DNA of 64,000 bases from Physella acuta (Eukaryota; Mollusca; Gastropoda; Physidae): assembly GCF_028476545.1 (NCBI RefSeq), contig NW_026731683.1, positions 1,428,501 to 1,492,500 on the forward strand, written 5' to 3'. The notes under the pieces are model-generated. The model searched no databases. It had not been told where the DNA came from and saw nothing but the letters and a program-made list of their open reading frames with translations. Below are positions 1-10,829 of this stretch, piece by piece. The translations under genes were made by a program, and so were the position numbers. The stretch's first letter is position 1. Each line of letters begins with the position of its first letter.

Positions 1-190
1 ACGACTCGCGAGCTACTGATGGTGTTTTAAGACAAATATTTTTTAGTCGCGTCGACGTCATAACTTAGGAATCACTAAAAAGTAGAAAATAAAAACAAAT
101 ATAAAAATAGCAACAAGCTTTTAAATGCATTGAAAATAAAATAAAACTAATTTTCTTTCTTTCATAAAAGGGTCGCTAGTCCTCTGGGTT
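1..190. repeat. Dispersed AT-rich repeat, same family as one arm of the 41-kb foldback
   Basis: The stretch CACTAAAAAGTAGAAAATAA, then AACAAATATAAAAATAGCAAC, AAATGCATTGA and TTTTCTTTCTTTC up to GGTCGCTAG matches 40905-41040 block by block. The short motif ACTAAAAAGTAGAAAATAAA also recurs at about 3905 and 3968, and reversed at about 4160. This is probably one end of a non-autonomous element cut by the window edge. Confidence 0.6.
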
Positions 191-404
191 GGACGTTACA
201 CTTTTGAACCCCCCCCCCATCTCCAGTTGTCACAAAGTTGAACTGCTAAAAAGAAACTTCTTTTTTTACTTGTTTTCAAAATATTGATCTGGCATGTAGA
301 GGATTTAAAAGAGAAACCGAAAGTAGCATTTCTGATTACTCGCATAATCATTTATTTAATTTTCTTTTATAAACAACGCAAGTAAGTAGAACTAGATTAT
401 ATTA

Positions 405-428
405 TAGATCTAGATCGATCTAGATCTA
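405..428. repeat. Perfect 24-bp palindrome built of GATCTA
   Basis: TAGATCTAGATC is followed directly by its own reverse complement, centred at 416/417. It sits in AT-rich, TAGATC-rich simple sequence, so chance amplification of a simple motif is as likely as function. Confidence 0.7.
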
Positions 429-599
429 GTTATAGTTTATTTCTTACGTTATGAACTCTCGTGACAAGCACTCTAGAGTGTCCATCTCATTTATTACATT
501 TAAACAGGCGATGAATTTGTTGTGACTTTTAATTTATTTTAAAGTTTTTACCCAGAGCCCAGTGTGTGTGTAAAGTGTGTTGTTATGACTGTTACTTAC

Positions 600-840
600 A
601 TTACTTACTAACTTACGTGTAAGACGCAAGTGTCCATTACAGTGTAATGTGTACTCATCAATAACTTAACTTGACTAACTCAGTAACTGTCACTGAGTTA
701 AGTACTCAGTTGAGTACCTACCTTAACCTATGACATAGTATCATAGACTATGACTACTGACAGTAATACTTAAATACTAAGTAACAGAGTGTACTGACTC
801 AGTACTGAGTCAGTACACTCAGTTACACTTTTTAGTATTT
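600..840. repeat. Cryptically simple ACTNAGT/GTACT region with a 46-bp palindrome
   Basis: The region is dominated by TTACTTACTAACTTAC, ACTCAGT and AGTACT words. Positions 781-826 form a near-perfect palindrome with one mismatched pair, with GAGTGTACTGACTCAGT facing its reverse complement and no loop. Replication slippage of short self-complementary words is the simple explanation. Confidence 0.7.
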
Positions 841-851
841 TTAGACTAGAC

Positions 852-996
852 CAGGGGTCTCCAAACTACGGCCTGCCAAGTCCTCTCATCCGGCCCGCAG
901 AGATCTTTTTGTCCAAGGAAAATCGTTTGTTGGTGATGGCTGAGGAACTTTGCCCAGAAAAATCAAAGACATGCCTGAAAAGTTTGGAGACCCCTG
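852..996 (+). mobile_element. hAT MITE, CAGGGGTCTCCAAAC family, copy A
   Basis: The 145-bp element starts CAGGGGTCTCCAAAC and ends GTTTGGAGACCCCTG, a 15-bp perfect terminal inverted repeat. It is flanked by an exact 8-bp duplication, gactagac. The interior shares the words for catcCGGCCCGC, AGATCTTTTTGTCCAAGG and TTTGCCCAGAAAAATC with copies at 9379 and 40236 but carries an internal deletion near its right end. It has no coding capacity and needs a transposase from elsewhere. Confidence 0.92.
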
Positions 997-1019
997 GACT
1001 AGACTATTAAATACATACT

Positions 1020-1075
1020 TTTACCAGTGTCCCCCCCCCCCCCCCTTACAAAATCTGAAAGAAACACTGCTCAGG
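1020..1075. mobile_element. Remnant with CAGTGTTTC-type ends and a poly-C core
   Basis: CAGTGT followed by a C tract and then TCTGAAAGAAACACTG resembles a collapsed copy of the family at 24042 (ends CAGTGTTTCTTCCAGAC and its complement). No target duplication is visible, so this is a weak call. Confidence 0.35.
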
Positions 1076-1529
1076 GGTCATACATAAATTTTAAATTAAA
1101 TGATGTCACACATTTTGGGACAATTTTTACCTCTTCTCCATCACACATCGTCTCAAAAAGCCAGTCCCCCTCCCAAAATGACGTCACACCTCAGTCTACA
1201 AGCCCCATCAATTAAAACATCAATAATTTTACCAAAATCTCGTCTGAACTACTCTGTCAATATAGAGTATTTTAATCAATTTCTATTATAATTAATTAAA
1301 ACAGTTTTCTAAAACATGAAGTAACAGCTAAAATTCATTTTTAACATTGCTTTTTTTATAATGCAAAAGTGTGACACCTTATGAATCCCCCCCCCCCCTC
1401 CCACTCATCACACACCATCACAAAATTACGGACCCCCTCCTCCTATGAGTGTGATATCATTTATTTATGGACAACCCCTCAGACTGCTAGAGTAGAGTAT
1501 AGACTTTTCCTTGTTTTTCCTCACTCATT

Positions 1530-1660
1530 TGACTAGATTTTAGTTTAGGTTTAGAGTTTTAGAGTCTAGAGACCTAGAGTCTAGACTAGAAAAGTTTAGA
1601 TTCTATAGTATTCTAGCTAGAGTCTAGAGGTCTAGAGTGACCTAGACTACCAGTGCTTCT
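1530..1660. repeat. CTAGA/TCTAGA-rich simple sequence
   Basis: GTCTAGA, CCTAGAG, TCTAGAG and GACTAGA words recur at least ten times. This motif is the preferred core of hAT target duplications (nTCTAGAn), which is relevant to the MITEs nearby. Confidence 0.6.
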
Positions 1661-2094
1661 GAAAATGAAAATTAAATAGATCTTCTAAAATATATTATTT
1701 AAAATAGGCCTACACAATTTGAAAATAAATAATATTTGATAACAGTCTAGTAGTTAGCATGGTCAAATTGTAGAGCACTAACCCAAATGTTTTGAGTTCA
1801 CATCATCATTGTCTTGAGTTTATAAGATGTACCTGAGTTCTTCTAACTCTAATGAGTACCTGACTAGTGTTGATATTAAAAATTAGTTTTATTAGTTCAA
1901 CTAACAACCTTACAACCCTTTATAGAAGAATACTTTATAAGGGCCTTATTATTTATTGGTGTGAAAATTACTACTAATATTGTTAGGATTAGGAATATGG
2001 TTAGGCTTAAGTATATATTGTTAACAATAATAAATGTGATTGGTTAAAAGTTAACAACTGACAATCTAACACCTCCATTTAAAAAGTTCATTAT
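1661..2094. other. Non-coding AT-rich stretch with a weak tRNA-like segment
   Basis: No gene is seen. Around 1757-1805, GCATGGTCAAATTGTAGAGC and TTTTGAGTTCACATC recall the A and B boxes of a tRNA-derived SINE, but the copy is too decayed to call. Confidence 0.3.
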
Positions 2095-2330
2095 AGCTGC
2101 GTTCTTTCTTCATCCTGTAAGTGTAATCTTATCTGTTTTGGTCATCTACTCCTGTGACTGTTAGTAGTTCTGAAACAGGCAGCTCAGTCCAATCTTTGAT
2201 GTCATCCATCCAGTGACTTCTTTGCCTTCCCCTTCTTCTCCCTCCTAAAAATGCGCCTTGCATTATTGTTTTTGATCAGCCATTACTTTGGGTGACAAGT
2301 CCATACCCTCTCAGCTTTTTTGTTTCGACT
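2095..2330 (-). mobile_element. LINE 3' fragment (C-terminal end of the reverse-transcriptase ORF)
   Basis: The minus strand encodes SKTIMQGAFLGGRRRGRQ followed by RSHWMDDIKDWTELPVSELL. This is the familiar C-terminal tail of endonuclease/reverse-transcriptase polyproteins from non-LTR retrotransposons (pattern SKTIxQGxxxGGRRRGRQxxxWxDNIxxWTGL). It begins after GLVTQSNG, with an in-frame stop between that and SKT, and ends at a stop after DDQNR. Only about 80 codons survive and no catalytic domain is present. It is 5'-truncated, as expected of target-primed insertions, and clearly dead. The clade cannot be told from this tail alone. Confidence 0.8.
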
Positions 2331-2684
2331 ATGTTCAGTAGACTTTCAAAGGGACCAATAACGCTAGTGACCAATTTCATTATCACAGGTATAAAAAAAA
2401 TGCCTCATTAGGGTAAGTTTTGGTTACGAGTAATTAACATGTTTTGGCTAAATCAAAGTAATATTAGCTTTAATCACTACACAGTGATTTCTGAAGTAAT
2501 CAGAAAGGATGCTTTAAAAACAAACCTGCAAAAATATTAACAGGTGATAATTTGAATTATGCTAATATATTAACTGTTTTAATGTCTTGAATAAATAGTA
2601 AAAAATAGGAAATTTTAGTAATTTAATGTTTGATTTTTTCACTAATATTTTAATTTGTTTTCAACCCAGGAGTAAAACTTAACA

Positions 2685-2738
2685 ATGGAGGAACTTCAAA
2701 GAAAATTAAATTTTAGGAATACCAGCGTACAAACCCAG
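2685..2738 (+). CDS. First coding exon of the long split gene (residues 1-18)
   Basis: The ATG at 2685 has a good animal start context (AACA before it, G after it). The exon is preceded by an acceptor (pyrimidine-rich tract then CCCAG, ending 2669), so 2670-2684 is 5' UTR and at least one upstream non-coding exon is expected. I could not place that exon. The coding part is 18 codons, MEELQRKLNFRNTSVQTQ, and ends CAG|gtaaag, a strong donor. Phase at the donor is 0. The exon is too short to stand alone; its support is the start context, both splice signals and phase agreement with the exon at 26354. A LINE fragment lies about 350 bp upstream. Confidence 0.7.
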
Positions 2739-3129
2739 GTAAAGATCATTTCTTTTAAACATATAGAGGATTAAGTGTTTAGGAATTAAGGATAAGTATA
2801 ATTGAAATTACAAATCAATTTGAAATCAAAACAAAATTTACACATTGTGTTGGTGGCTTAGTTAATTTTCATTGTTTTATTAAACTGTATTTTACAATAC
2901 TGATTAAGTAATCTTACATTTGTATTTGCCCCTTACTACACGTTTTTGTGAGCTCACATTTATTTCAGAAAAATGCATTAAAATATTTATTTATCTTTTA
3001 TCTTGAAGGCTCAAGCATTGCCATTTTTTTGTATCAAAATGTTAGTGTTCAGGAAAGATAATCATTTAATATTAGATTGTACTGTAATATCTCTAGTTAC
3101 TTCCCTTACATAGCCATATACATTTTACA

Positions 3130-3978
3130 TTTTAAAACGTTTTTCTTAACTCAGCTTCGCGTTTGTTTGTTTGTTTGGATGTTTGTTGTTAAAATTGACA
3201 TCGAAAATTAGCCCACTTCTGATTGCTCTATAGACCTGAAATTTGGCATGCATGCTACTTTCGCCTAACAATTTCAGATGCAATCATAAAAACTAGCAAT
3301 TAGTGACCGTAATTAGCTTAATTTAATTACGCCCCAAGGACCATAAAATTGAGGACATGATTTCTAAAGATACCGACAAGACTGGAGGCCTATTGACCCA
3401 GTTACTTCGGTGTGAGCGCGCTGGCCGTGATCGTATAGTGGTTAGTACTTCGCGTTGTGGCCGCGACAACCCAGGTTCGAATCCTGGTCGCTCAAGTTTT
3501 TTTAGTCCGTGTATTTATAAACACTTTTTTAAAAACCACGTTTTTCATGTGTAGCAACGGACTAAAAAGGAGAACGGACACGGTAACACATTGTTAACGG
3601 TGACACGGTTGGTACGCTGGGCATGCTAAAATACACATAAACACGTTTTTCCTTAACTCAGCTTCGCGTTTATTTGTTTGTTTATGGGAGATTTGATCAC
3701 GTGATTCGTGAGTAGATCTTCACGCCAGCAACGTAAATTACGAACCTTCTCTGTTTAAAGCGTATCGGTCGCTCAAGATTTTTTTAGTCCGTGTATTTAA
3801 AAACACTTAGTCAAGTCATACTTAATCAAGTGATTAGATAAAGTAGAAAATAAACTATATAAAAAACTTTTTAAAAACCACGTTTTTCATGTGTAGCAAC
3901 GGACTAAAAAGGAGAAAATAAAATACTTAAAAAAAACTTTTTAAAAAACCACGTTTTTCTTGTGGACTAAAAAGTAGA
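3130..3978. repeat. Patchwork of dispersed repeats around a tRNA-like head
   Basis: Several blocks occur twice here. TTAACTCAGCTTCGCGTTT is at about 3150 and 3655. GGTCGCTCAAG plus TTTTTTAGTCCGTGTATTT is at 3487 and 3769. ACCACGTTTTTCATGTGTAG plus CAACGGACTAAAAAGGAG is at 3535 and 3877. TTTTTTAGTCCG and CGGACTAAAAA face each other as short inverted repeats about 80 bp apart. The block order suggests nested or tandem copies of one short element family, also seen at position 1 and at 40.9 kb. Confidence 0.6.
3424..3494 (+). mobile_element. tRNA-His-like head of a SINE
   Basis: The 71-nt stretch has the tRNA-His core: D-arm TAGTGGTTAGTAC, a perfect 5-bp anticodon stem (TCGCG/CGCGA) around TTGTGGC (anticodon GTG), and a perfect T-stem (CCAGG/CCTGG) around TTCGAAT. 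The acceptor stem does not close: GCCGTGA faces TCGCTCA with only the inner pairs intact. The 3' sequence GGTCGCTCAAG is shared with another repeat copy at about 3770. This marks a SINE promoter head derived from tRNA-His, not a working tRNA gene. Confidence 0.6.
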
Positions 3979-4107
3979 AAATAACTATTTACATACATTT
4001 GAATTTGATGACAAAAAACGTGGGTCGGGCAGATGGGTCGGGAAATTTGATGGTGAACGTACCCACGTTTTTTGTCATCAAATTCAAATGTATGTAAATA
4101 GTTATTT
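3979..4107. repeat. Perfect 47-bp inverted repeat with 35-bp loop
   Basis: Left arm 3979-4025 and right arm 4061-4107 are exact reverse complements over 47 bp, including GAATTTGATGACAAAAAACG. The loop contains GGGTCGGGCAGATGGGTCGGG. Perfect identity between arms in otherwise decayed repeats implies a recent event or arm-to-arm gene conversion. It could be the core of a foldback element. Confidence 0.9.
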
Positions 4108-4109
4108 GA

Positions 4110-7062
4110 AAATTAATAAAAACGAGCTGACCCGCGGCGTATCATACTCCGCTATTTAGTTGTTTTATTTTCTACTTTTCATTATTTCATAATTTGTGAA
4201 TTCGACAGTACCAATGCTGCCACTGAAAATGTTTGCTTTAAAACACTATCAGTAGCTCATTAAGGGCGATAACCCCCCCCCCCTCCTTTCCCCAACCCCT
4301 ACCCCCCTGTGAAAGTAAACTCCTCTTAGTTACCTCCCCTAAGTTTAAAATTGTTTCATACTAAATTATCTGCCCCTAAAAACCCGGCTCTACGATCGTA
4401 AACACTCAGCGTGAACCACAGCTCACCAGATCATGTAGGGGTGGGAGTAGTAGGGAGCACGCTTACAGCTTGGTGTTTTCTATCGTCTCCATGAAGAGAA
4501 TTATATATAGATGTGCAGCAACCTGCTTAGGAAATCTAAATTCCATTTGTAGTAATTTTATTTATAAAACTGTTTTCTACTGCCAACCATCTTTCTCTGT
4601 CTATCTTTATTTACAGATTTTTTTGTTTTACCTTACTTGTGAATACACACTGTGTCCTTTTTCTTGTTCTTGTTGTCATTTATTGTCCACACAAATTTTA
4701 ATTTAAAAATATGCTTTGATTAATTTATTAAAATTAACAATTAGAAATGTTGTTGTAAATTGTAATGTATATCTTTTAAGTTAGCATGCAGTCACTTTAT
4801 CTAATTATATCAGTCATTTTTTGTAATAGGGGACTTAAAGTTCTTCATTGTGAAATAAATATACTGTTATTGAATGGAGTCAATTAGTTGCCTTGAGAAC
4901 ATCATGAATGTTAAAGATGTTATAAACTCTAAGCCTTAATATTCTTGCTGCAGTGAAAAATGTAGCTGAAAATGGCAATAATTTGTAATTTGTCAATTCT
5001 CACTTTAAATATAAAACTAGTTACACCACTCAAAGCAACCAAAATGTGGGATGGCAAGATTGGGTGGTTGTATGCACAACTGATAATCTCGAGTTTGATT
5101 CCTAGACTTGAACCAGTACCTGACCCAGATTAGGGAAACAGAGCACACTATACCTTGATATTCTCAGGTCATATATAGTTTGACAGGGTAACTTTACTTT
5201 TTATTGATGTATCATTTTGTTTTACTCATATTTCAACTAATGGTATAAATGCCAAGTAAGAAAACAAACACAGTCAAAATCTTCAGCTTTACTTTATTGA
5301 TAATTCAACACAGTGAATTATAATTAATCAAATTAACAGTTTAATACACATGATTCAATTTTTATTTTAAACACTTATAATTTACTGTGCATGTTAATAG
5401 GCTTATAATTTAGCAAAAGTCAAGGTATAGAACCTGTACACTCAGTATATTGCTTATAAGTTTTAATTGAAATGAAATGTATGATTTAACAATACCAATT
5501 GAAACAGTAAATGAATTAAATGTGCTCTAATCTTTGGTACCTGGAAAAAATGATTTCTAACAACTCTTTTAAAAAAGTTTAAATGATATAATGAAATACA
5601 ATGGTCTAACTTTACACATTAAAATAATAAAAAAAAACCAATTCTTTATATACAATGATTATTTTTAAGATGGCATTTGAAAATATATGCTTAAAAACTA
5701 AATTCTTAAAAAATTAAAACTATTACCTAGTTTACTAAATAATAATAAAAAAAACTATAAATAATTGAATTCATAACTATTAATAGTATGAGGCATTGGT
5801 CTTGGATTTACAAATCGGAATAGTCTTTAAGTGAATATAATTTATAACATAAAGCATTTTTTTTAGCAAACTGCTATTTGTTAAAGTTGGTATAGGCCTC
5901 ATTCAAAATCATATTAAATTATACATATAGTTGTTGGAATTTTTCATAACTTGAATCAAAGCACAAAAAACATTACAATGCTTACACTATAAATACAAAC
6001 GTGGTGTTGTTATGGTATTTATGGGTAGTTAAGTTATGAACTTTTATTTGGTTTGTAGTCCTTATTTTTGTGTTGGTTTAATCAAGTATTCTGACTTGTG
6101 TTGAATCTGACATGATCCTACTGATTAAGTATGATAAATTACTCCCCTTAGTTCAGCATTACATCCCTTTATTTGTACACTAAAAGCATACATAGTTTAG
6201 CTATATAAAATTCATATGTTAATGCCATTTCTTTTTAAGGAATTTATACACTCGTAGATTATATTACATGTAAAGGCATTTATCTCAAAATACAATGGAA
6301 TAAACATATAACATGTGTTACAACACTTACAACATGAACAATACCATCATCTTATACATACAACTTTTTCAATGTAGACAAAACAAAACAATAACTATAA
6401 CCCAGAAGATGTGGGATAACAAGTAATGTGAGCAATTTCTTGAATTTAAACAAATATCAATCAGGCTAAAACTGTTAAATTGTTCTACATATTAAGAACA
6501 GTGGACTTTTTTAATTTGGGCAGGGGCTGAATATCATTTTGTTATTTGTCGTGATAAATCTTGTGATCAAAGTAAGGGGTACCACCTGTGTTTTGATATT
6601 GCAATTTATATTGCAATTGTGTTAATGATAGTACTCGTAAGAAAATTTAGCACGTACCTATTAGTGTGTGGGAGGGGGGCGGGAAGAAGAAAGGGGGGAA
6701 GACTCTAGAAATATGGTATAGACCTTAGTGGTGGTGGGTTATGGGAATAATGTCGGATGTTAATAACAGAAACCTACGTTTTTTTACGCTTTTGTTTCCC
6801 TTCTCCATAACTACATAGGTTTACCTAATATTCATGTCTATGTAAATATGAAACAACGTAAGATACAATTTTTTGAAATAAACATTTGATTATTGAAAAT
6901 AAAATTATTTTGTGCCTATATTTTTGTTTAATCGTAAGGATACGTGTTACGCGATAAAGTTTTGCCCTGTGCTATCATAACCTACTTCCTCCCAGTCTTA
7001 TATTTCTATTATTTTCCCAATGTTAATGTGGGAAATCTTATACCTGTAGACTTTATGAAATG
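4110..7062. other. Long AT-rich non-coding stretch of intron 1
   Basis: No exon-like open frame with splice signals was seen. It contains a C-rich tract (4268-4310), a decayed tRNA-like stretch near 5045-5110, and otherwise plain AT-rich intron. Short open frames here lack supporting signals. Confidence 0.5.
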
Positions 7063-7070
7063 GTAAGAGA

Positions 7071-7266
<196 letters not shown>

Positions 7267-7669
7267 GTAAGAGCAGACTACCCATCCTGACAAGAACTGA
7301 TGCTGTAAAGAAACCATTCGCCTGCTATGGTTTCTGTGAATGTATGATTAGTGGTAATGTGACGAGGTGCTTCCTGCTAATGTAAATGGGACATAACCCA
7401 GCACCTTGCGGTAATCGAATGCTTGTGGCGGATGGTGATATGGAAGACAAAAAGCTGTCGCACGTACAGACTAGCCTACTAACTGGTTTATGTGTTCGGC
7501 CTTGGTGATACGAGTAACGTCACACATGGCCGGGGTTTGTGAGGAGGGGGGGGGTGAACTAAGTCACTGATACTGTCCAATGAGGTGACTTGCTGTCCAC
7601 CTACTTATTATAGTCATAAACATTGTTTAATAACTTCAATACTCCTCTACCGACAATTATTAATATACC

Positions 7670-8222
7670 CAGTGCCGGCGCCAGGTCATTTAGCGCCCTA
7701 GGCAAAACTTATTAAAAGCGTCCCCCCCCCCCCCGCAATTTTTATCATAGGCGTAGCGACCCTTCCCGGTGCCCGAGGACAAACTTTCGATTTGCACCCC
7801 CACCTCAAACTTCTACGATTTGCACCCCCCACCTCAAACTTCTACGATTTGCACCCCCCCTCAAACTTCTACGATATGCACCCCCCTCAAACTTCTACGA
7901 TTTGCACCCCCCCCCTCAAACTTCTACGATTTGCACCCCCCCCCCTCAAACTTCTACGATTTGCACCCCCCTCCCTCAAACTTCTACGATTTGCACCCCC
8001 CCAAACTTCTACGATTTGCACCCCCCCCCCTCAAACTTCTACGGTTTGCACCCCCCCTCAAACTTCTACGATTTGCAACCCCCCCCCCTCCTCAAACTTT
8101 CGATTTGCGCCCCCCCCCCCCCTCAAACTTTCAATTTGTTTTTTCCAACCCATTTTGGCGCCCCCCTACGGACAGCGCCCAAGGCGGCCGCCTAGTTCGC
8201 CTTACAGGTAGCGCCGGCCCTG
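7670..8222 (+). mobile_element. Composite hAT MITE, CAGTGCCGGCGC ends, internal minisatellite
   Basis: Ends are CAGTGCCGGCGCC and GGTAGCGCCGGCCCTG. The 8-bp flanks are aatatacc and gatatacc (7 of 8). From about 7748 the interior matches another hAT-like family (GGCGTAGCGACCCTTCCCGG, then CTTTCGATTTGCACCCC, and further on CCAACCCATTTTGGCGCCC), which stands alone at 59257 and partly within the 31459 element. Between these lies a tandem expansion. Open frames rich in DLHPPP or SNFYD are translated repeat, not genes. Confidence 0.85.
7790..8100. repeat. ~27-bp minisatellite inside the composite hAT
   Basis: About eleven copies of ACTTCTACGATTTGCA plus a C tract of variable length plus TCAA. The ancestral single unit appears to be CTTTCGATTTGCACCCC of the host element, so expansion happened after insertion. 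Confidence 0.85.
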
Positions 8223-8290
8223 GATATACCACGTAATATCTATTAGAAACATTGTTTAACAACTTCAATACTGCTCTACCAACAATGATA

Positions 8291-9378
8291 GAACTACCAT
8301 GAAATGCCTATTAAAAAGCCGACTTGCTAGCCTATAGTCAACAAATGTTGTGTCTATCATAATTGATATGTGTTTACCATTTGTGTTGTTGTGTTGTCAG
8401 CATCTATATTTGAATGCATTTGCATTACGAACAAATGATATTACATTTGATGTAAGTGGATATGTAATTTATACGGCATTTCAAGTGGGAGAGAGTTTTA
8501 TAGCTGAGTCTGGTTGACAAAAATACTTGTGGGTTATGAAGAGAGTATACTAGAATAAAAATAGTTTCATTGTTATTTTAAAAATTTGGTGCCAGTAGTG
8601 TCCGTGTGGATGATATTTAGCAACGATTTGTTTCTGGATGTTACTGCCATTTTCGCGTCATACCAATGTCATGAGTATTTTATTTACATCTTACATCAAT
8701 ACGGCCTTTTTTTTGTCAATGTTGTTTCTATTAATTCAGTCACCGGCTCATCTACTGTATTTTTTCTTTCAACCCTCACTTTCGTAGCTAATCTGTTTTC
8801 TTACACAGTGGATCTATTACATCAAGGCCAGTTGTACAAAAAATAATTGTTTTATGACAACAATCTTAAATATAGGCTACTTATACTAAAATTCCTTTGA
8901 GGAAATATACAACACATAACCTTTACGTATTCAAAATACCAATCTAAGTTTTAAAAACACAGTTCACTTAACCTTAGTTAAGTCTAGGATAATTTAGTTA
9001 AAGCTTTCCTTAATTCCATCTGATGTTTCTATTACCGCTAATGCGATACATGGTTTCATTCAGGCCGATAGTTACTAAACCAGTTTCGTGACGTACTGCT
9101 CTAAAAGAGGTGGGGGTGGGGGTCACTGAACTTTTAATGAACATAGAACCTTTTTATACATTGATTAAACGAAAAAAAATACTCAGAGAGCCTCATCAAA
9201 TATTGTAACTTAGTTTGACTTTTAGAAGATGTATTACAACTTACTTGAGTGTACATAATCCAGCCTTTTCTTATTTCTATGTCTAATGAAAAGAGGATCA
9301 GTTATTCATTGGTAGCCCTGTACATTTCATACGAAGTTCTATTGTCATAACAACAATTAAGCCCACGTTAATCTAGAT
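8291..9378. other. Non-coding intron stretch
   Basis: AT-rich. A hydrophobic open frame near 8586-8846 has no ATG at its apparent start and no splice context, so I do not call it. Nothing else is recognised. Confidence 0.4.
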
Positions 9379-9567
9379 CAGGGGTCTCCAAACTACGGCC
9401 CGCGGGCCGGATGCGGCCCGCGAAGTCGTCTCATCCGGCCCGCGGAGATCTTTTTGTCCAAGGAACTTTGCCCAGAAAAATCAAAGACATGCCTAGAAGA
9501 AACTGGCCCCCGAATTGAAATTTGATAGTTAATGCGGCCCTCGGATTGAAAAGTTTGGAGACCCCTG
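9379..9567 (+). mobile_element. hAT MITE, CAGGGGTCTCCAAAC family, copy B
   Basis: A 189-bp copy with ends CAGGGGTCTCCAAAC and GTTTGGAGACCCCTG. The target duplication is exactly 8 bp, atctagat, which fits the hAT consensus nTCTAGAn. The interior has GGCCCGCGGGCCGGATGCGG near the left end and ATGCGGCCCTCGGATTG near the right. It is the fullest copy in this orientation. Confidence 0.95.
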
Positions 9568-10100
9568 ATCTAGATGTAGAAACTGGTTACAATTTTTTTC
9601 CTTTTGTTCATGTTCATTACGACAGTTTTATTTGTGCTAAAGTCTTTTAAAACAATGAACATATTCATAAAATGCATTACATTTTTCTTTTCTTGTAATA
9701 GTACTGCAGCACACTTTATTTAAAATTCATTCAACAAATTCAAACAATACCATGGACATACATCTACCGCAACATCCCCCTCCTCAGCACGGATTTCGAT
9801 ACAACATTCTTTTATTGCTTTAAGTACCCTCTGCCTTCCCGAACGGTTCAAAGCCCCACCCCCCACCCCCGAGCAAAATGTCTGAAAGGAAACACTGATG
9901 CGTCTCTCGTGGTAACTTTAAAACGTGTAGCCGTAACTCATCTCTAGTCAGTAGTTTGTATTGGAAAAGTTTCATGTCGCAGCCTACATTTTTAGAGGCT
10001 TTCTTGTCTGAACTGTCTGACAACATTTTTCAATTCATACATGAATACTGTGATATCAAACGATTGACTTTACATTCGAGTTTTCAAAGTTTACTTTGTA

Positions 10101-10102
<2 letters not shown>
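9568..10102. other. Non-coding stretch with a half-element end
   Basis: At 9857-9898, a C-rich tract followed by AAATGTCTGAAAGGAAACACTG looks like the right end of the CAGTGTTTC family seen at 24042. I could not find a matching left end or a duplication. Confidence 0.35.

Positions 10103-10168
<66 letters not shown>
10103..10168. repeat. (TA)n microsatellite
   Basis: About 33 uninterrupted TA dinucleotides. Confidence 0.97.
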
Positions 10169-10169
<1 letters not shown>

Positions 10170-10829
10170 CTCAACTCATAAATATATTTTAGCTACTAAT
10201 TTTATCATTTTAACCAGTGTAGACATACACAAACACATCATTGTTGTCCATATATACAGTTTTTCGCTTTATTTTTAAACAATTTTAGAAGAGAGCTATT
10301 TAAAGTACACAATTGATTCCATAACGGTTACAGAATTGTCAATTATATTTTTGTTCCTAGTAAAAGTAAATGTCACTTTCTGTAATATAGTTCACACAAT
10401 TTCAAGACTTATCCAAATTACTATTTAAAAAATAGTCATTATGTCAATGTATTGTATTTTATACACTATTTCCTATCTACATTTTGGACATTAAGCATAA
10501 AACTGGCAAAGAGCAGTTCTGGATGCTCAACCTTTAATACTTGTCTTTTATTTTCTGTTATGAGTAAATGAAATTGTATTACTGCTATCTACAAGCATGT
10601 CATTCTCGATACTACATACAAACACAATTATTGACTTAACTCTTTCTAAACTGAACTTCTTTACTAGACATTATTAACTCATCAATTAACACAATAAGTA
10701 TAGGCATTTAAAAACAAATTTAAAAAAACATGACATATTATTAATATTTTTTTTTCTTTTATACCGCTTTGGTAAATTGATCAACTTCTGTTAAAAATAG
10801 AGTATATTTAAAAATATTGTGGGATGCTC

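Larger units (their letters stand above)
7606..8290. repeat. Local duplication split by the 7670 hAT insertion
   Basis: CATTGTTTAATAACTTCAAT at about 7620 and CATTGTTTAACAACTTCAAT at about 8251, followed on both sides by CTCTACC-ACAAT, show about 50 bp of direct repeat. The hAT element sits between the two copies. A tandem duplication before the insertion is the simplest history. Confidence 0.65.

Noticed and set aside
3424-3494. Functional tRNA-His gene
   Set aside because: The acceptor stem fails to pair, and the 3' part is shared with dispersed repeat copies, so it is read as a SINE head.
7769-8236. Proline/histidine-rich frames of 97-155 codons
   Set aside because: Translated C-tract minisatellite inside a MITE.
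8586-8846. Hydrophobic 86-codon frame resembling a membrane peptide
   Set aside because: It starts with TTG, is rich in F/V from T-rich DNA, and has no support.
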